Shown here piece by piece: positions 24,097-37,120 of a stretch of DNA of 40,084 nucleotides. Positions within the stretch are counted from its first letter, which is position 1. Each line of letters opens with the position of its first letter. Made by a program: the position numbers and the translations under genes. The stretch comes from Chlorokybus atmophyticus (taxonomy: Eukaryota > Streptophyta > Chlorokybophyceae > Chlorokybales > Chlorokybaceae), in assembly GCA_009103225.1 (NCBI GenBank), contig RHPI01001715.1, forward strand, positions 870,349-910,432, read 5' to 3'. The notes beneath the pieces are model-generated. The model was not told the origin of the DNA. It ran no database searches and was given only the letters and a program-made list of their open reading frames with translations.

Positions 24097-24697
24097 TGCA
24101 CCGTTAAGCCACTGAACACCGGTCGGTCAGCAGCATGTTGTCAGTCCGTAGCGCCTGCGTTAGGACGCTTAACCATGGCAAGTCCATTCATAACTTACGA
24201 ATGCTGAGAATTGCAACTTACGACTCGCATTGTTCTGCAAGTCCGGAAGACTGTGTGCTTGTGTTAAGTCCTCCCGTTAAGGCCTCTTTTCCGACGTGGA
24301 CTCGGCTTAGCAGCTGACGTGGATATGATGGCCGTCAGCCTGAAGGCCAATGCCTACCTGAAATTGTTTTCAGGCAAGACCGCCAGGTGGCATAGATTGA
24401 CATTAACCAAGTGACCTGTGTATCGACCGTCGACAAAGGCGCTATGCTGATTTCGTCGGCGTTTCAGTGCGGCGTGTTGTGGGAAAGTACTTGCGGGTGT
24501 GACACGTGCACGGCGGGCGGCGGTGGTGGTGGGCGCGGGGAGGGTGCGTTGTGGAGGTGGTGGGTGTATGGTAGCTTGTCTGGTGTGCTTGAGACCGAGC
24601 AGCGAGGAGGGCGTGCGGTCGAGTCCCGCTGGTTGCTGTTGTTGAGAGGCACGTACTCCTTTCCAGCGGCGTGGCGAGGGCCAAGCCTGCCGCCGCC
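24097..24697. promoter_or_regulatory. Divergent promoter region, RCCR / PH1-like
   Basis: About 600 bases between outward-pointing starts. The right half becomes GC-rich with GGCGGTGG runs (about 24510-24560), likely the 5' UTR of the PH gene. No named element is visible. Confidence 0.4.
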
Positions 24698-25851
24698 ATG
24701 GCGTTCTTGTTTAAGCAGCAGTTTGATGGCGGCGGCAGAGATACGGTGAGCACGCCTGCACAATGTTGCTGTCTGTGGATTGTGCACTTGCTGAGTGCTT
24801 GTGCAAACTCACCCCTGTCGAATGGGTTGTGTCCGACGCAATCCTCAAGCAATTAGGGTTTTGTGTGTGTCCACAAGTTTGCATGCTCGCCAAGAAATCC
24901 TTTGGATGAATGCTAGTTAGCGTTGACAAGCGACTGTCCGCTTTCTGGTGCATGCAAAGCGCTGATTATGTACGCATGCCAAGAACTGGCAGCCTCATTT
25001 TTTGGTCCAATGAGTGGCAGCATTTGCATGTTGCATTCTATTCCTCATGTCTCGTCTAGTGGGTATGTTCTGCAAATGACACCGTCTTTGTTCCATCCAT
25101 CACTATTAGTTACAGTAAACTGCGAGCATCATATTTTCTGCAGGGAAATGTAGAGTTCTGGCACCATCCAGAGCGTTCGGGATGGCTCATGAAGCAAGGT
25201 TGGTGCTTTGTTGCTGCTGCACATTACGTAAGCACACATGCATGATGAGAATACAGATTTGCTGCGCATTCCCAGCCAAGCCAATCACATTGTTGCTCTC
25301 CCACTCTGCATGCTATGTACCATGTAATGACATGCTGCAGGTTTGGATTGCACCCCCCCCTCCGACTCTGTGCATACATTGCAGGCGAGTACATTAAAAC
25401 GTGGCGCAGGCGTTGGTTTGTTTTGAAGGAAGGCAGGATTTTCTGGTTCAAGGAAAACACCGTGACTTCGGTATGCATTCATGGTTTATGGATTGTCATG
25501 ATGGTGGTGGCCTGTCTAATAACTATGCTGCCAGATGTCAAAGCCTCGCGGTGTCATCCAAGTGGATCGGTGCGTGTCGGTGAAGGGTGCTGAAGACGCC
25601 ATTAATATGCCCAATGCATTTGAGATCTCCACGCATGACAGCACGAGACCCATGTACTTCATTGCGGATACGGACAAGGTATTCCTACTTCTGTGTTGAG
25701 CTGCAATGTTGGTGATGCAGTTGAGCGAGCATTGACAGGTGTGAGCATGTATTCACTATGGCAGGAAAAAGAGGAATGGATCAACGCGGTTGGGCGTGCC
25801 ATTGTACGTCATTCCAACAGCTTGACAGAGAAAGAAATTGTCGACTACTGA
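24698..25851 (+). CDS. PH1: Single PH-domain protein, PH1-like
   Basis: Exons: 24698-24745, 25144-25198, 25385-25470, 25535-25678, 25765-25851; 139 aa, close to the 145 aa of Arabidopsis PH1. The whole protein is essentially one PH domain: HPERSGWLMKQG, then YIKTWRRRWFVLKEGRIFWF with the basic residues that contact phosphoinositide head groups, then NAFEISTHDSTRPMYFIAD, and the C-terminal helix EKEEWINAVGRAIVRHS with its invariant Trp. Arabidopsis PH1 binds phosphatidylinositol 3-phosphate and acts on late endosomes in metal-transporter sorting; a similar membrane-trafficking role is inferred. The exon 2 donor is GTTGGT. Confidence 0.93.
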
Positions 25852-26773
25852 GCTGCATTGAGCCTGCAGTAGCTGGTTGGTAGATGGCTTGATAGAGGGG
25901 TGTGTACAGGCATTGGTGTTAACTATCTGTGCAGTAGCAGTTATGGTATCCGTGGCGGTCTTGGGGCCACTTGTAGGTTAGAATAGTACAGCTTGCTGTT
26001 TCACTGGTGCTGTCATCTTACAGTTGTATGCTACCATCGTGTCCGTCGGTGTACAGGATATGCGCGCGGTATTGTGTGGTCAGCAACAACAGCAACAGTA
26101 ACGGCATGGCAATCACTGAGGAGGTGCCGGTCACACCTCCTCGTGATTGCCTTGCAGCTACTGTCGCAGGTGGCGTTGTAATGAGTGGCGGCTGGCTGCA
26201 GATACATACGAATATATATGCGTGCAGTGCAGGGCGCATGCATTTTACATGCAAACAGTGTGATTACCATACAGCACGCAGGCCGATATCATCATCAGCA
26301 TTTTTACCACCGGGCTTTTCTACTCAACTCAAACTACCATTGACACTAACCACTACCCCGTCAGATATGCAAAGCATCCATGCAACCATTACACCCCTCC
26401 TCCCTTCTCTCTCTCCCTCCCCACGCCTCTCCCCTCTTTTGCCTCCCCACGCCTCCTCTCTTCTTCTCCTCCTCTCAAGCATGGGGTATAGGAAAACCTG
26501 CAACAAGCATGCATGATGCTGTGTGCTTCACACCATGCATGCGCTAATTACAGCATACCCTCTTCTGTACACCCCCAACTCTGCTCTCAGTTGAATACCA
26601 GCGCGAGCTGCACTGTGAAACGGCCCTGCCAGAGGTGGCTTCGTGGAGCACATTGCAGTCATAGTCACACACAGAGTATGCCAAGCGCATACCATGCAAC
26701 ATCATGTTGCATTAACATGGCAAACCTGCTATTCTATCTGTCTGCAACAATTTGGTGATCTAGACCCAACTAG
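25852..26773. other. Convergent intergenic region, PH1-like / HYPK
   Basis: This region holds two 3' UTRs. A strongly pyrimidine-rich block (about 26395-26475, CTCC and TCCC units) is the only feature of note. I see no gene. Confidence 0.5.
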
Positions 26774-27844
26774 TCATGTTAGCAACGACCGCAATGCTGC
26801 GACCGTATCCCCTTTATGTTCCCTTAGCGTGCGCTCTGCAACCTTCTTATCCAACTGCACGTGACAGTAGCAGTCATACAGCGCAATGACAATTACCGCA
26901 AACAGTGAGCCACGCAGCGTTGAATAAGCCCTGATATATGCACTGTACCTCCATCTCAGTCGCTATCAAGTCAACATCCGCTTGGTTGATCTTCACAGCA
27001 GCAAGCTCTTTCTCTCTGCATCCCAGCAATGTGTGCATTATAAGCGGCACAGCATTCTTACAGTGAAAAACATGCCTTACGGCAAAGCAATCCCACGGAG
27101 GTCCATTCACTCAAAGTTGCGGGTCCGCAATGCTTCACATGCAACTGCTACTTGCACAATGGGACTGTGCCTTGTACCTTAACAGCTGTGCTTGACGACT
27201 CGCTTCATCCTTCGCACTCAACATTTGCATTGCCTGCATTGCCAACAACCACCACATGTTAGTGATGCTGCGCAGATGCACATGTACACGTGTAATTGCT
27301 CTGGTTTGGCTGCTTTCAGGCACACAAATGAGATGCAAGTGTTTCCCCGACTGTGGCAAACCAGCTTGGCAGCTGGCCAACCAGACAGTGTGCTGCTTGC
27401 ATGCACAAACTGCTGTTTGAACCAACTCGTACACATAGACCAGTGCAGGCTGTGACACGCATTACCGTCGCCAGTGCACGCACAAGTGAAAGTCACAACT
27501 TGAGACACTTGCAATCCTCAACGTTGCGTACACAGCACAATGCATGCATGCTACTCTTGGCAGCACGCTTGACAACAGCAAGCAACATAGCCAACAAGCA
27601 TGTGTCTTGCAGTGTATGTTATTCCACACAACTCCTGTGTGCAACAACAGTAGAAGAGATTACCCACCCTTTGCACTCGTGTGGCATCGAGCTGCTTCTC
27701 CTCAACCACATCCGTGATGGACGACAGCGCCTTCGTCTGCTGCTGCCTGTCCTTCCCGGCAGCGTCGGCGGCGGAAGCCTCCTCTGCGCCAACACCACCG
27801 GCAGCCGCAGCTCCCTCGGCTGACGCTGCAGCATCCTCCGCCAT
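26774..27844 (-). CDS. HYPK: HYPK homologue, NatA regulator
   Basis: Exons: 27844-27668, 27233-27178, 27015-26949, 26854-26774; 126 aa, in phase throughout. After an Ala/Gly-rich acidic N-terminus the plant-type core appears: VVEEKQLDATRVQ, then MLSAKDEASRQAQLLREKEL, AAVKINQADVDLIATEMELD, KKVAERTLREHKGDTVAALR, ending LLT. The last segment is the C-terminal UBA-like domain that binds NAA15 in the N-terminal acetyltransferase A complex. HYPK is a cytosolic, ribosome-associated chaperone and NatA modulator. The second exon is only 56 bases. The gene starts 84 bases from the first GCN5 ATG on the opposite strand. Confidence 0.94.
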
Positions 27845-27928
27845 GGCTGCACCCCCTACCTTTCCTCCTTCTCCTTCTCCTCGCCGCTTCCGCCGCCGCC
27901 TGCCTAAAGCTCCCCAACAACGCTCACA
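27845..27928. promoter_or_regulatory. Compact bidirectional promoter, HYPK / GCN5
   Basis: Only 84 bases separate the HYPK ATG (27844, minus) and the first GCN5 ATG (27929, plus); 141 bases if GCN5 begins at its second in-frame ATG (27986). The sequence is rich in CCG/CTTCC on the plus strand. Both transcription starts must lie in or overlap this stretch, or extend into the opposite gene. Confidence 0.6.
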
Positions 27929-30605
<2,677 letters not shown>

Positions 30606-31535
30606 AGTAGCCCAAGGTATTGATTTGGCTCTGCAACCAATGCAACCTTGCTTTGTGTTGTGTTTGTCAATGTGTTACATGTGTGTCATTCATCAGAGGT
30701 TGTCGTGTACGACTTGCTGATTATCATGCCTCTCTCACGAAGTCTTGCACCATGGCTTTCGTGCACGGCAACGAGGGGTGGAGATAATTGGACAGTGTCA
30801 ACGGCCGACAGTTGCAACAGAAAGGGTGTACAGAAAGGGTTATGCTCGCTTCGCTACACGCCTGTCCAGCGCTTCGTGAGCAGCAGCCGGAGCCAAGACC
30901 AAGCAAACATCATCATTCCGCTTGGACACACCAAGCCCAAGTTACAGTGTCTTTGACAACCACTGCTGCTTTACACAGAAGCGGTGGAGAGAGAACCAAC
31001 GGTTCAACAAGAGTGATGTCGATCATTTGCATCAATGGCGTGGGTCAGAAGCTATCCGAAGCTGTTACAGGACAGTACAAAGGCAGGATGCTGCCTAGGG
31101 TGCTGCGCAGCCATGCGACTGTATGCATATGCGCCATCTGTTGGTATTCGTTGACACCTCACGTTGGTTGAACATAGCAAGGCAGTCCAGGTAGTTGATG
31201 CCTGTGTACAGTGCTTCCTGGTGTGAGAGATACTCACATGCTCAATCAGTGCCACAGATGCAACCTACTGCATAGGCCCATAAGAACAGCAACCAATCAA
31301 TAGAGATATTACTGTAGTGAGAGCCTAGCTTTCACCATTGTTGCAGTTGGCTATCTTATGGACCTCACCTACATGCAACTCTGGTGTGCGCTTCATCACC
31401 TACAGCTGATACATAGTATAACAACAAGTCTCATACACACCGTCCTTGCACCACCTTGTCATACACTACGAAGCCATCACCGGTCATCGTTACAACCACA
31501 CCAATCACATTCATCACTCACTGACTCACATCACT
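30606..31535. other. Convergent intergenic region, GCN5 / sulfotransferase
   Basis: Two 3' ends face each other across this stretch. Frames on both strands are short and unrecognised. No structure stands out. Confidence 0.55.
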
Positions 31536-33868
31536 TCAGTCCATGCCATTAAGCTCAGCCTCCACATCCAGATCATCCCCCACATCCACCTCCTCCGGAT
31601 CAAACCCCCCATCCCCACCCTCTCCCTCCCCCTCCCCACCCTCACCCCCACCCTCCTCAGCCCTCACCGCGAAGCCCGGCACGGCCTCCCCCATCCCGTA
31701 CCTCTCCAACAGCGGTCTCAGCATCCCCGTGAGCGGCCGGTAGAAGTCGTAGAGGAGGGACGCGGTGGAGGGAGACATCGAGGGGGCGGGGCAACCGGGG
31801 TGCTCCAGGTCCAGGAGGAGACCGGGGTTGGCCTGGAGGCTGGAAGTGATGTGGAGGGGGGAAGAGTGATCTATTGATAGGAACTCCAGCACCTGCAGAA
31901 GGGGTTCAATCATGGTGGAGTGAGTGAGTGAGTTTGCTCACCCGGCCGTAGTTGCGCAGTCATTGTGTGTTGTGTGTATGCAGGCAAGCATCTGTATGTG
32001 CGCAAGTAGTAGGTGCGTGAGCTTACTCTACACTCGCTGAGTGGGTGAGTGAGTGGGTGAGTGAGTGTACAGTGCACTCCTCCACTGTATCTGTTGGTGA
32101 GTTGAGTGTACACCCGCTCACCCACCCAATGAGTGAGTGGGTGTGCATTCAGTCCCTCAGTGGGTGTGTACACCACTTCAACATGGCTGTTGTTTGTGTG
32201 GTTGTACCTTTTGGAGGGCGCGTGAGGTGGAGTTTGTGTCTGTGAGGTGCTCGAAGTCGACAATGTGCAGCTGGCGTTTGGGCCCGAAGAGTTGCAGCCA
32301 CGGCTCCAGTTGCACCGCGTACCACGAGTCCAGCAGCACTCTCCCTTCTCCCCGACACTTCTCGTGCACCTGTGTTCAATCATATCAGTCATGTGTTGTT
32401 GTTGTGTCGAAGTTGGGATGGTGGGGAGAAAACAGTGTATCGGGTGTTACCTGTGCGGGGGAGAGGTTTTGTTGTTGGGCCATGCATGCGCGCACGACGG
32501 GGACCTCACGCGCCACCCACTCGTCGAACGTCATGGTGCACGTGATGTTGTAGTGCCAACCGTAACGGCGACCTATGTGCCCAAACCTAGAGACAGCGTC
32601 ACACAACAACACGTTCATGCCAGGTGGGTTGTTGCTGCGTGCGTGTGTGCGTGCATGCGCTCACGTCATGTAGGTGTGTACATGCGCGTGTGCCATGCGC
32701 GTGGGGGGCTAGGGAAGGGCGTGTGTGCGTGTGTGCGTGTATGCGTGTGGTACAAAGCCTACTCCCGTTACCATGAGAGTGTGCGTTGGACGGGGTCGCG
32801 TAGCGAGACGAGGAACCTGAGGTCGTCCACAGCGCCGTGTCGGGCGAACCGCACACCGATCTCCAGCGGCATCCTAGGCGATAATTGTAATATTGGCGTC
32901 CCGTCCAACACATACCGCGCACGCTGCGCAATGCACACACACAGATATGTCACTTCAATAAAGCAAATCACTCAACCGCAGAGGATGCAGTGTGTGTATG
33001 TGCGTACCCCATCTGCGATGGTTGGGTCTGTGCAGTTTGGGTAGTGGCTTGCGTAGGCTGCTAGCCACTCGTGCGGCGTGCGCGGGTGCGGGTGGTCGAT
33101 GAAGTGCATCTCCTTGGAAGTCTTCAGCACGGCGCCGCGACCAAACTCGGGACTGCGCATGTGAAATACGTGTATGGGTTGTCAATGCTGTAACCTCATT
33201 GCAAAACACTGACTGGTGCGTGCATGCGCACACCTACATGCGTGTATACATGTGTGTCTGCGTGTGCATGCATGTTGTCGTGCATGAATGTGCCTTCGTG
33301 CTTGCGCTTGTTATCAAAAGCGGGAGACAATAGCAAGAGTGTGCTCAATCAAGTCAACACACCAAATGAAAGAAAACGACTGCGCGCGAAATCAGAATGC
33401 AGAGATTAGGAATATGATGCTGCAATCAACAATAACAACGACAACAACATGCACAACGCACCTGACGAGGTACTCCCATAGCGTGGTGGATCCGCACTTC
33501 TGTCCACCGATGATGAATAGGTTGGGGAGAGCGCGCCCGTTGTAGCACAGCACCCCACCCGCGCTCCTCCCAACCACACCCACACTGGGCCACCCACTCT
33601 CCCCCTCATCCTCATCATCATACACAGCATCACCACCGGTTTCTTTGACCAAACCACCCGCCTCCTCCAACAGCATTCGCCTGCTCCTCCTTGCAGTCGT
33701 TGTCGCTGTTGCTGCTGCTGTTGTTGTAGTTGTTGTTGTTGTCATCAGCCTCCTTGCATGGCTGCTGCCTGCTTCTGAACCCACAGCAGCAGCAGCTGCA
33801 GCTGTCGCCAGCAGGATTAATGATAATGATAGTAGCAGAGACGGTTTATGCAAGGATGCGGACACCAT
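31536..33868 (-). CDS. Type II membrane sulfotransferase (Golgi-type)
   Basis: Exons: 33868-33462, 33152-33008, 32923-32772, 32586-32451, 32369-32208, 31892-31536; 452 aa, in phase. A hydrophobic segment near the N-terminus (LLLSLSLILLATAAAAAAVG) looks like a signal anchor, followed by a Thr/Ala/Arg-rich stem. The PAPS-binding motifs are present: the 5'-phosphosulfate loop LFIIGGQKCGSTTLWEYL and the 3'-phosphate element RFLVSLRDPVQRTLSWF. EMHFID and VLDGTP agree with the carbohydrate (heparan/N-deacetylase-like) sulfotransferase family. The tail is an acidic Gly/Glu run. A role in sulfating cell-wall or extracellular polysaccharide in the Golgi is inferred; the acceptor is unknown. In-frame ATGs further upstream (33913, 33949, 33988) make the start uncertain. 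Confidence 0.88.
31918..32160. repeat. GAGTG/GGGTG-type degenerate repeat in sulfotransferase intron
   Basis: The intron between exons 5 and 6 is filled with short interspersed units of TGAGTGAGTGGG type and their complements (CACCCGCTCACCC near 32111-32125), so that inverted copies can pair within the intron. It looks like slippage-expanded simple sequence. Confidence 0.65.
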
Positions 33869-35169
33869 CACAGCTTGGCTTGGCTGCTGCTGTTGACAGA
33901 GGAGAAAAGTGTTCATACAATAATGGTTGTCCTCTTCCCAGTCATAGTGCATGCGTTGTGCTGACATCGCGAATATCAACATTGTCATAGTTGTCAGCAA
34001 GAAAACCCTCCCCTGATGCGTTGTATACCTGTGTGTCTTGCGTGGTCAAAGGGTGGGCAGTAGGAAAGGTCACACAATGCAGGGCTGTCTGTCAAATGTG
34101 TGGGGGAGCAAAAGGAAAGAAGAGGCCACCACAGCTCCACTGAAATCCTTGGGTTTGTAGGCACTACTCAAAGAAAAAAAGCACAACTACAGCTGGCTTG
34201 TGCTTGTGCAGTGATAGTGAGCAGTACTACTGTTGGTACAAAAACACCACACCAATGGTGTCCGTGTTGGTGGTGGTGGTTGCTGACAAGCGGGCGGTAT
34301 CACCACATGAGCAGGTACAACTAGTCTCTACTCAAACGTCTCCCACCATCACCCCATGCAGTGGCTTGGGCCCTGCTTATGGTTCGGTCAACCTGTGCTG
34401 GGTACAAGTGGAGGGTGTTTGTCCAGGACCCTGCTACCTTCTCCCTTTACTAAAACGCTAGAAGGTACACGCACGTGCCGTTGTGGTCACACCTGTACAT
34501 GCCCAGAGGAACACTTGTAGGTGTGATATCACCCCTCCTCTTCCAGCACAGCTAGTGATGCAGTCCCCACAGAGATCAATCCACGGCCTGGTAAGCCTAT
34601 CACACAACGACCAGATCTTCCAGGCTCAAGCGGTCTTCAGAGACACACACACAGAGACACACACACACACACACACACATTCAACTTCTCTGCTTACACA
34701 CGCACACGGTAAGGAAGCAAGCAAAACGCAGGCTCTCTCACCACCGTGTCGTCACCAGTGTGTGCCTGTGTGTGTGTGTGTTTGCTCTCCAGTCCAGCTG
34801 ACTGACCCCAACGCACGCGTGGCGGCGGAAGTCGTCGTCGTCGCTGCGTCATCAAGCCGCGGACGGAAGTTGTGACAGATCTCTCCCGCCTTGATTGGCA
34901 GTTTTGATCTTTTAATACGGTCCTTCTGTGTCTCGGTCCGCAGTGTAATCGTCGCTCACACGCGCGGACAACGCAAGCTCGTACATTACCGTACTATATG
35001 TACGGTGCACGCTCCCCGTCGGACTCTGGACTTGGGTGATGACAGAAGAGCACGCACCACCAGCTTGCTGATACTTCTCTCTACTAACTGCTATCAACTG
35101 CCCAAGTTGCAGTGCACGCCTCGTAATCTCAACCAAAGCGTTGGTCAACTTTCTAAAGTTTTATTGACC
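33869..35169. other. Upstream of sulfotransferase, gene-poor
   Basis: Probably contains the sulfotransferase promoter and possibly extra 5' coding sequence. A CA microsatellite lies at about 34642-34679 and a small inverted repeat (7-base arms, 5-base loop) at 34988-35006. The open frames here do not resemble any protein I know. Confidence 0.5.
34642..34679 (+). repeat. CA dinucleotide microsatellite
   Basis: A CA run interrupted once by GAGA lies in the gene-poor region upstream of the sulfotransferase gene. Confidence 0.9.
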
Positions 35170-35920
35170 TGTTGAACATTCTGGCTCGCACGATCACCTT
35201 CTCGAGGATGCAGTCTTAACCCGTTATACGCCTCACGTTTCCTCTAATATACTTTTCTATTCCATCAATGGGGTTATTCTCTTTAACAATGTTACTGGCC
35301 AATGATTTCTAGCCACGTCATCTTGTGTTGACGTGCTACACGAAAGGTATTCTATACATCAAAAGTTGTTGTGTAAATATCATTATATCTTTAAACATGT
35401 GATAAAGCATGTATAGCATGTATACCATAAACGAGGTAGTCTTTTATTATAAGACCCAACCCCATACAGGATCTAAGTCTCTGCTTTTGTCTTATTACGT
35501 ACGGGAATATTCGTATAGCCAATGATGATTGCCCAAAACCATCGGCCTTAAAAAACCTCTTATTCCTAACAAGGTTGTTTTTTTACATCAAGATCTTTTT
35601 ATGAGGGTAGATTGTTGTCTTCAAACATGCACAGATGCGCAATAAAAGTGTGCCGGCACTATCCATATATGTAACTTGAGCGTGTGTCATGGGGTAAGAT
35701 CGACATTAGCTTTACAAAGCAAAGCGCAAGTCGGCCGTTGTTAGTTTGTGCAACGATGCTTGCACATGCAGTGATTTTAGCATGAATTTGTACTCAGTAA
35801 GGGCTACCAATTGCAGCCCACGTTACAAAAACTAATGAAGTATAATCATCAAGAAGTTTAGCCAAGGTCGTACTTCATAAAGTACTTATAGGGGTTTTAT
35901 GGCTACCCTTGATTATGACA
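35170..35920 (-). mobile_element. AT-rich island with LTR-like ends (possible LTR remnant)
   Basis: Base composition drops sharply to AT-rich across this stretch, unlike any neighbour. On the minus strand it begins TGTCATAATC, directly preceded by a purine run GGTGGGGG like a polypurine tract, and ends GAATGTTCAACA, so it has the TG...CA borders of a retrotransposon LTR. If so it would be a 751-base 3' LTR with internal sequence to its right (above 35928). No reverse transcriptase, integrase or RNase H reading frame is visible there, and I see no matching target-site duplication, so it would be a truncated relic. It could also be an unrelated AT-rich insertion. Confidence 0.3.
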
Positions 35921-37120
35921 CCCCCACCAACTTAAACCATTATAACTGCCGCACTTCTTGTTTAGACGGGGTGAAAACATGTTTGTTGAAAAATGGACGA
36001 TAAGTGCAAGCCACTTATAATCTATGTATGGGATTGAATGCAAGTTGAAAACATAAAGCCCCCCGACGTGATGCATGCATAGTTAGGCTAAGTCCATCGC
36101 AACAAAACATTCCCCCGCAAGGACTGGTCTCAACCGTTGAGATGTGCTGGTCCAGCATATAACCATGCCGTGCACTAATGCATGCTTCACCTCCCGGGGT
36201 CCTTGGTGTGAAGCATGCAGAGTTATGCAAACTCCCTATAGCACAACTTAACATTCCTTTGTGCAGATTGATATGTACAATGACTATGATACGTGCCCAA
36301 CACCAGCAAAGCTACACCTGGCCCACGGTGGCATTGCAAGCTCATTACACGTATGTACATGGGTGCATGTTGCTTGCTGTGCTGCTGTATTGCAGATGCG
36401 CAAAGTGAGTCAACTCAACTGTTCGTGCACAACAGCTCAACTCACAGCTGCGTTTGAGACATGCTGACATCACGGATGCATGCACACCCACGCATACACG
36501 CTCACGCACAAGGTGGGTGTGGGGATGTTCGTGTAAACAGTGCAACACATGCCAAACTGATGTGGACAAATGCAAAGCACTGCTGGGACAGCGGTATCAG
36601 CCATTGAGCATCAGCATACACACCAAACAGCAAACAGAGTTTTGACATGCCAACAGACTTGGCAAGCAGCACTGGACAGAAACAGTTTGTTGTAGCGCCA
36701 ACAGCAGACAGCAGGAAACGAGCACTCCTGTCTTACGCCACAAAATGCTGATGTGCCAGCAGCACACGAGCCCATGCATGTTACAGGTATGCGCCTACCA
36801 TAGGGTATAACAGAGGGGCCACAAGCAAACAAGCAGACACACAACAACCAACGCAATATAGACCACCACAAGGCACATACAACTAGCTAGCTATGGGGCT
36901 GGACCCATAGACAGGATGCACAACACAATCCGAAACCACAAGGTGGCTTGTTGTCTAGGGCTGACCCCACAATGCCTCGTGCGTGCTGCTTAGAGCAGAC
37001 ACTGCCACTGTCAGTGCCTCTACAAGGCCTGCATACCGAAACACTGTACCCTGCTAGAAAAATTTGCGTTTGACTACTGCATAATGCCATGAGGCTGCAG
37101 ATCTGTCTCATCCATGCGGT
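35921..37120. other. Gene-poor region downstream of the module gene
   Basis: Between the AT-rich island and the 3' end of the duplicated-module gene. It contains the inverted-repeat cluster described separately. Composition returns gradually to the normal level. Open frames show nothing recognisable. Confidence 0.5.
36118..36219. ncRNA. Cluster of inverted repeats, possible structured RNA
   Basis: Four complementary pairs lie within 102 bases: CAAGGAC (36118-36124) with GTCCTTG (36199-36205); TCTCAAC/GTTGAGA (36128-36142); TGCTGG/CCAGCA (36145-36157); and 12-base arms at 36179-36190 and 36208-36219. The first pair would enclose the second and third, and its 3' strand sits in the loop of the fourth, a pseudoknot-like arrangement. 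No known RNA family is recognised. It may be chance or DNA-level structure. Confidence 0.25.

Noticed and set aside
27353-27823. 156-codon plus-strand frame overlapping HYPK
   Set aside because: It is a shadow of the HYPK gene on the other strand, whose exons are well supported.
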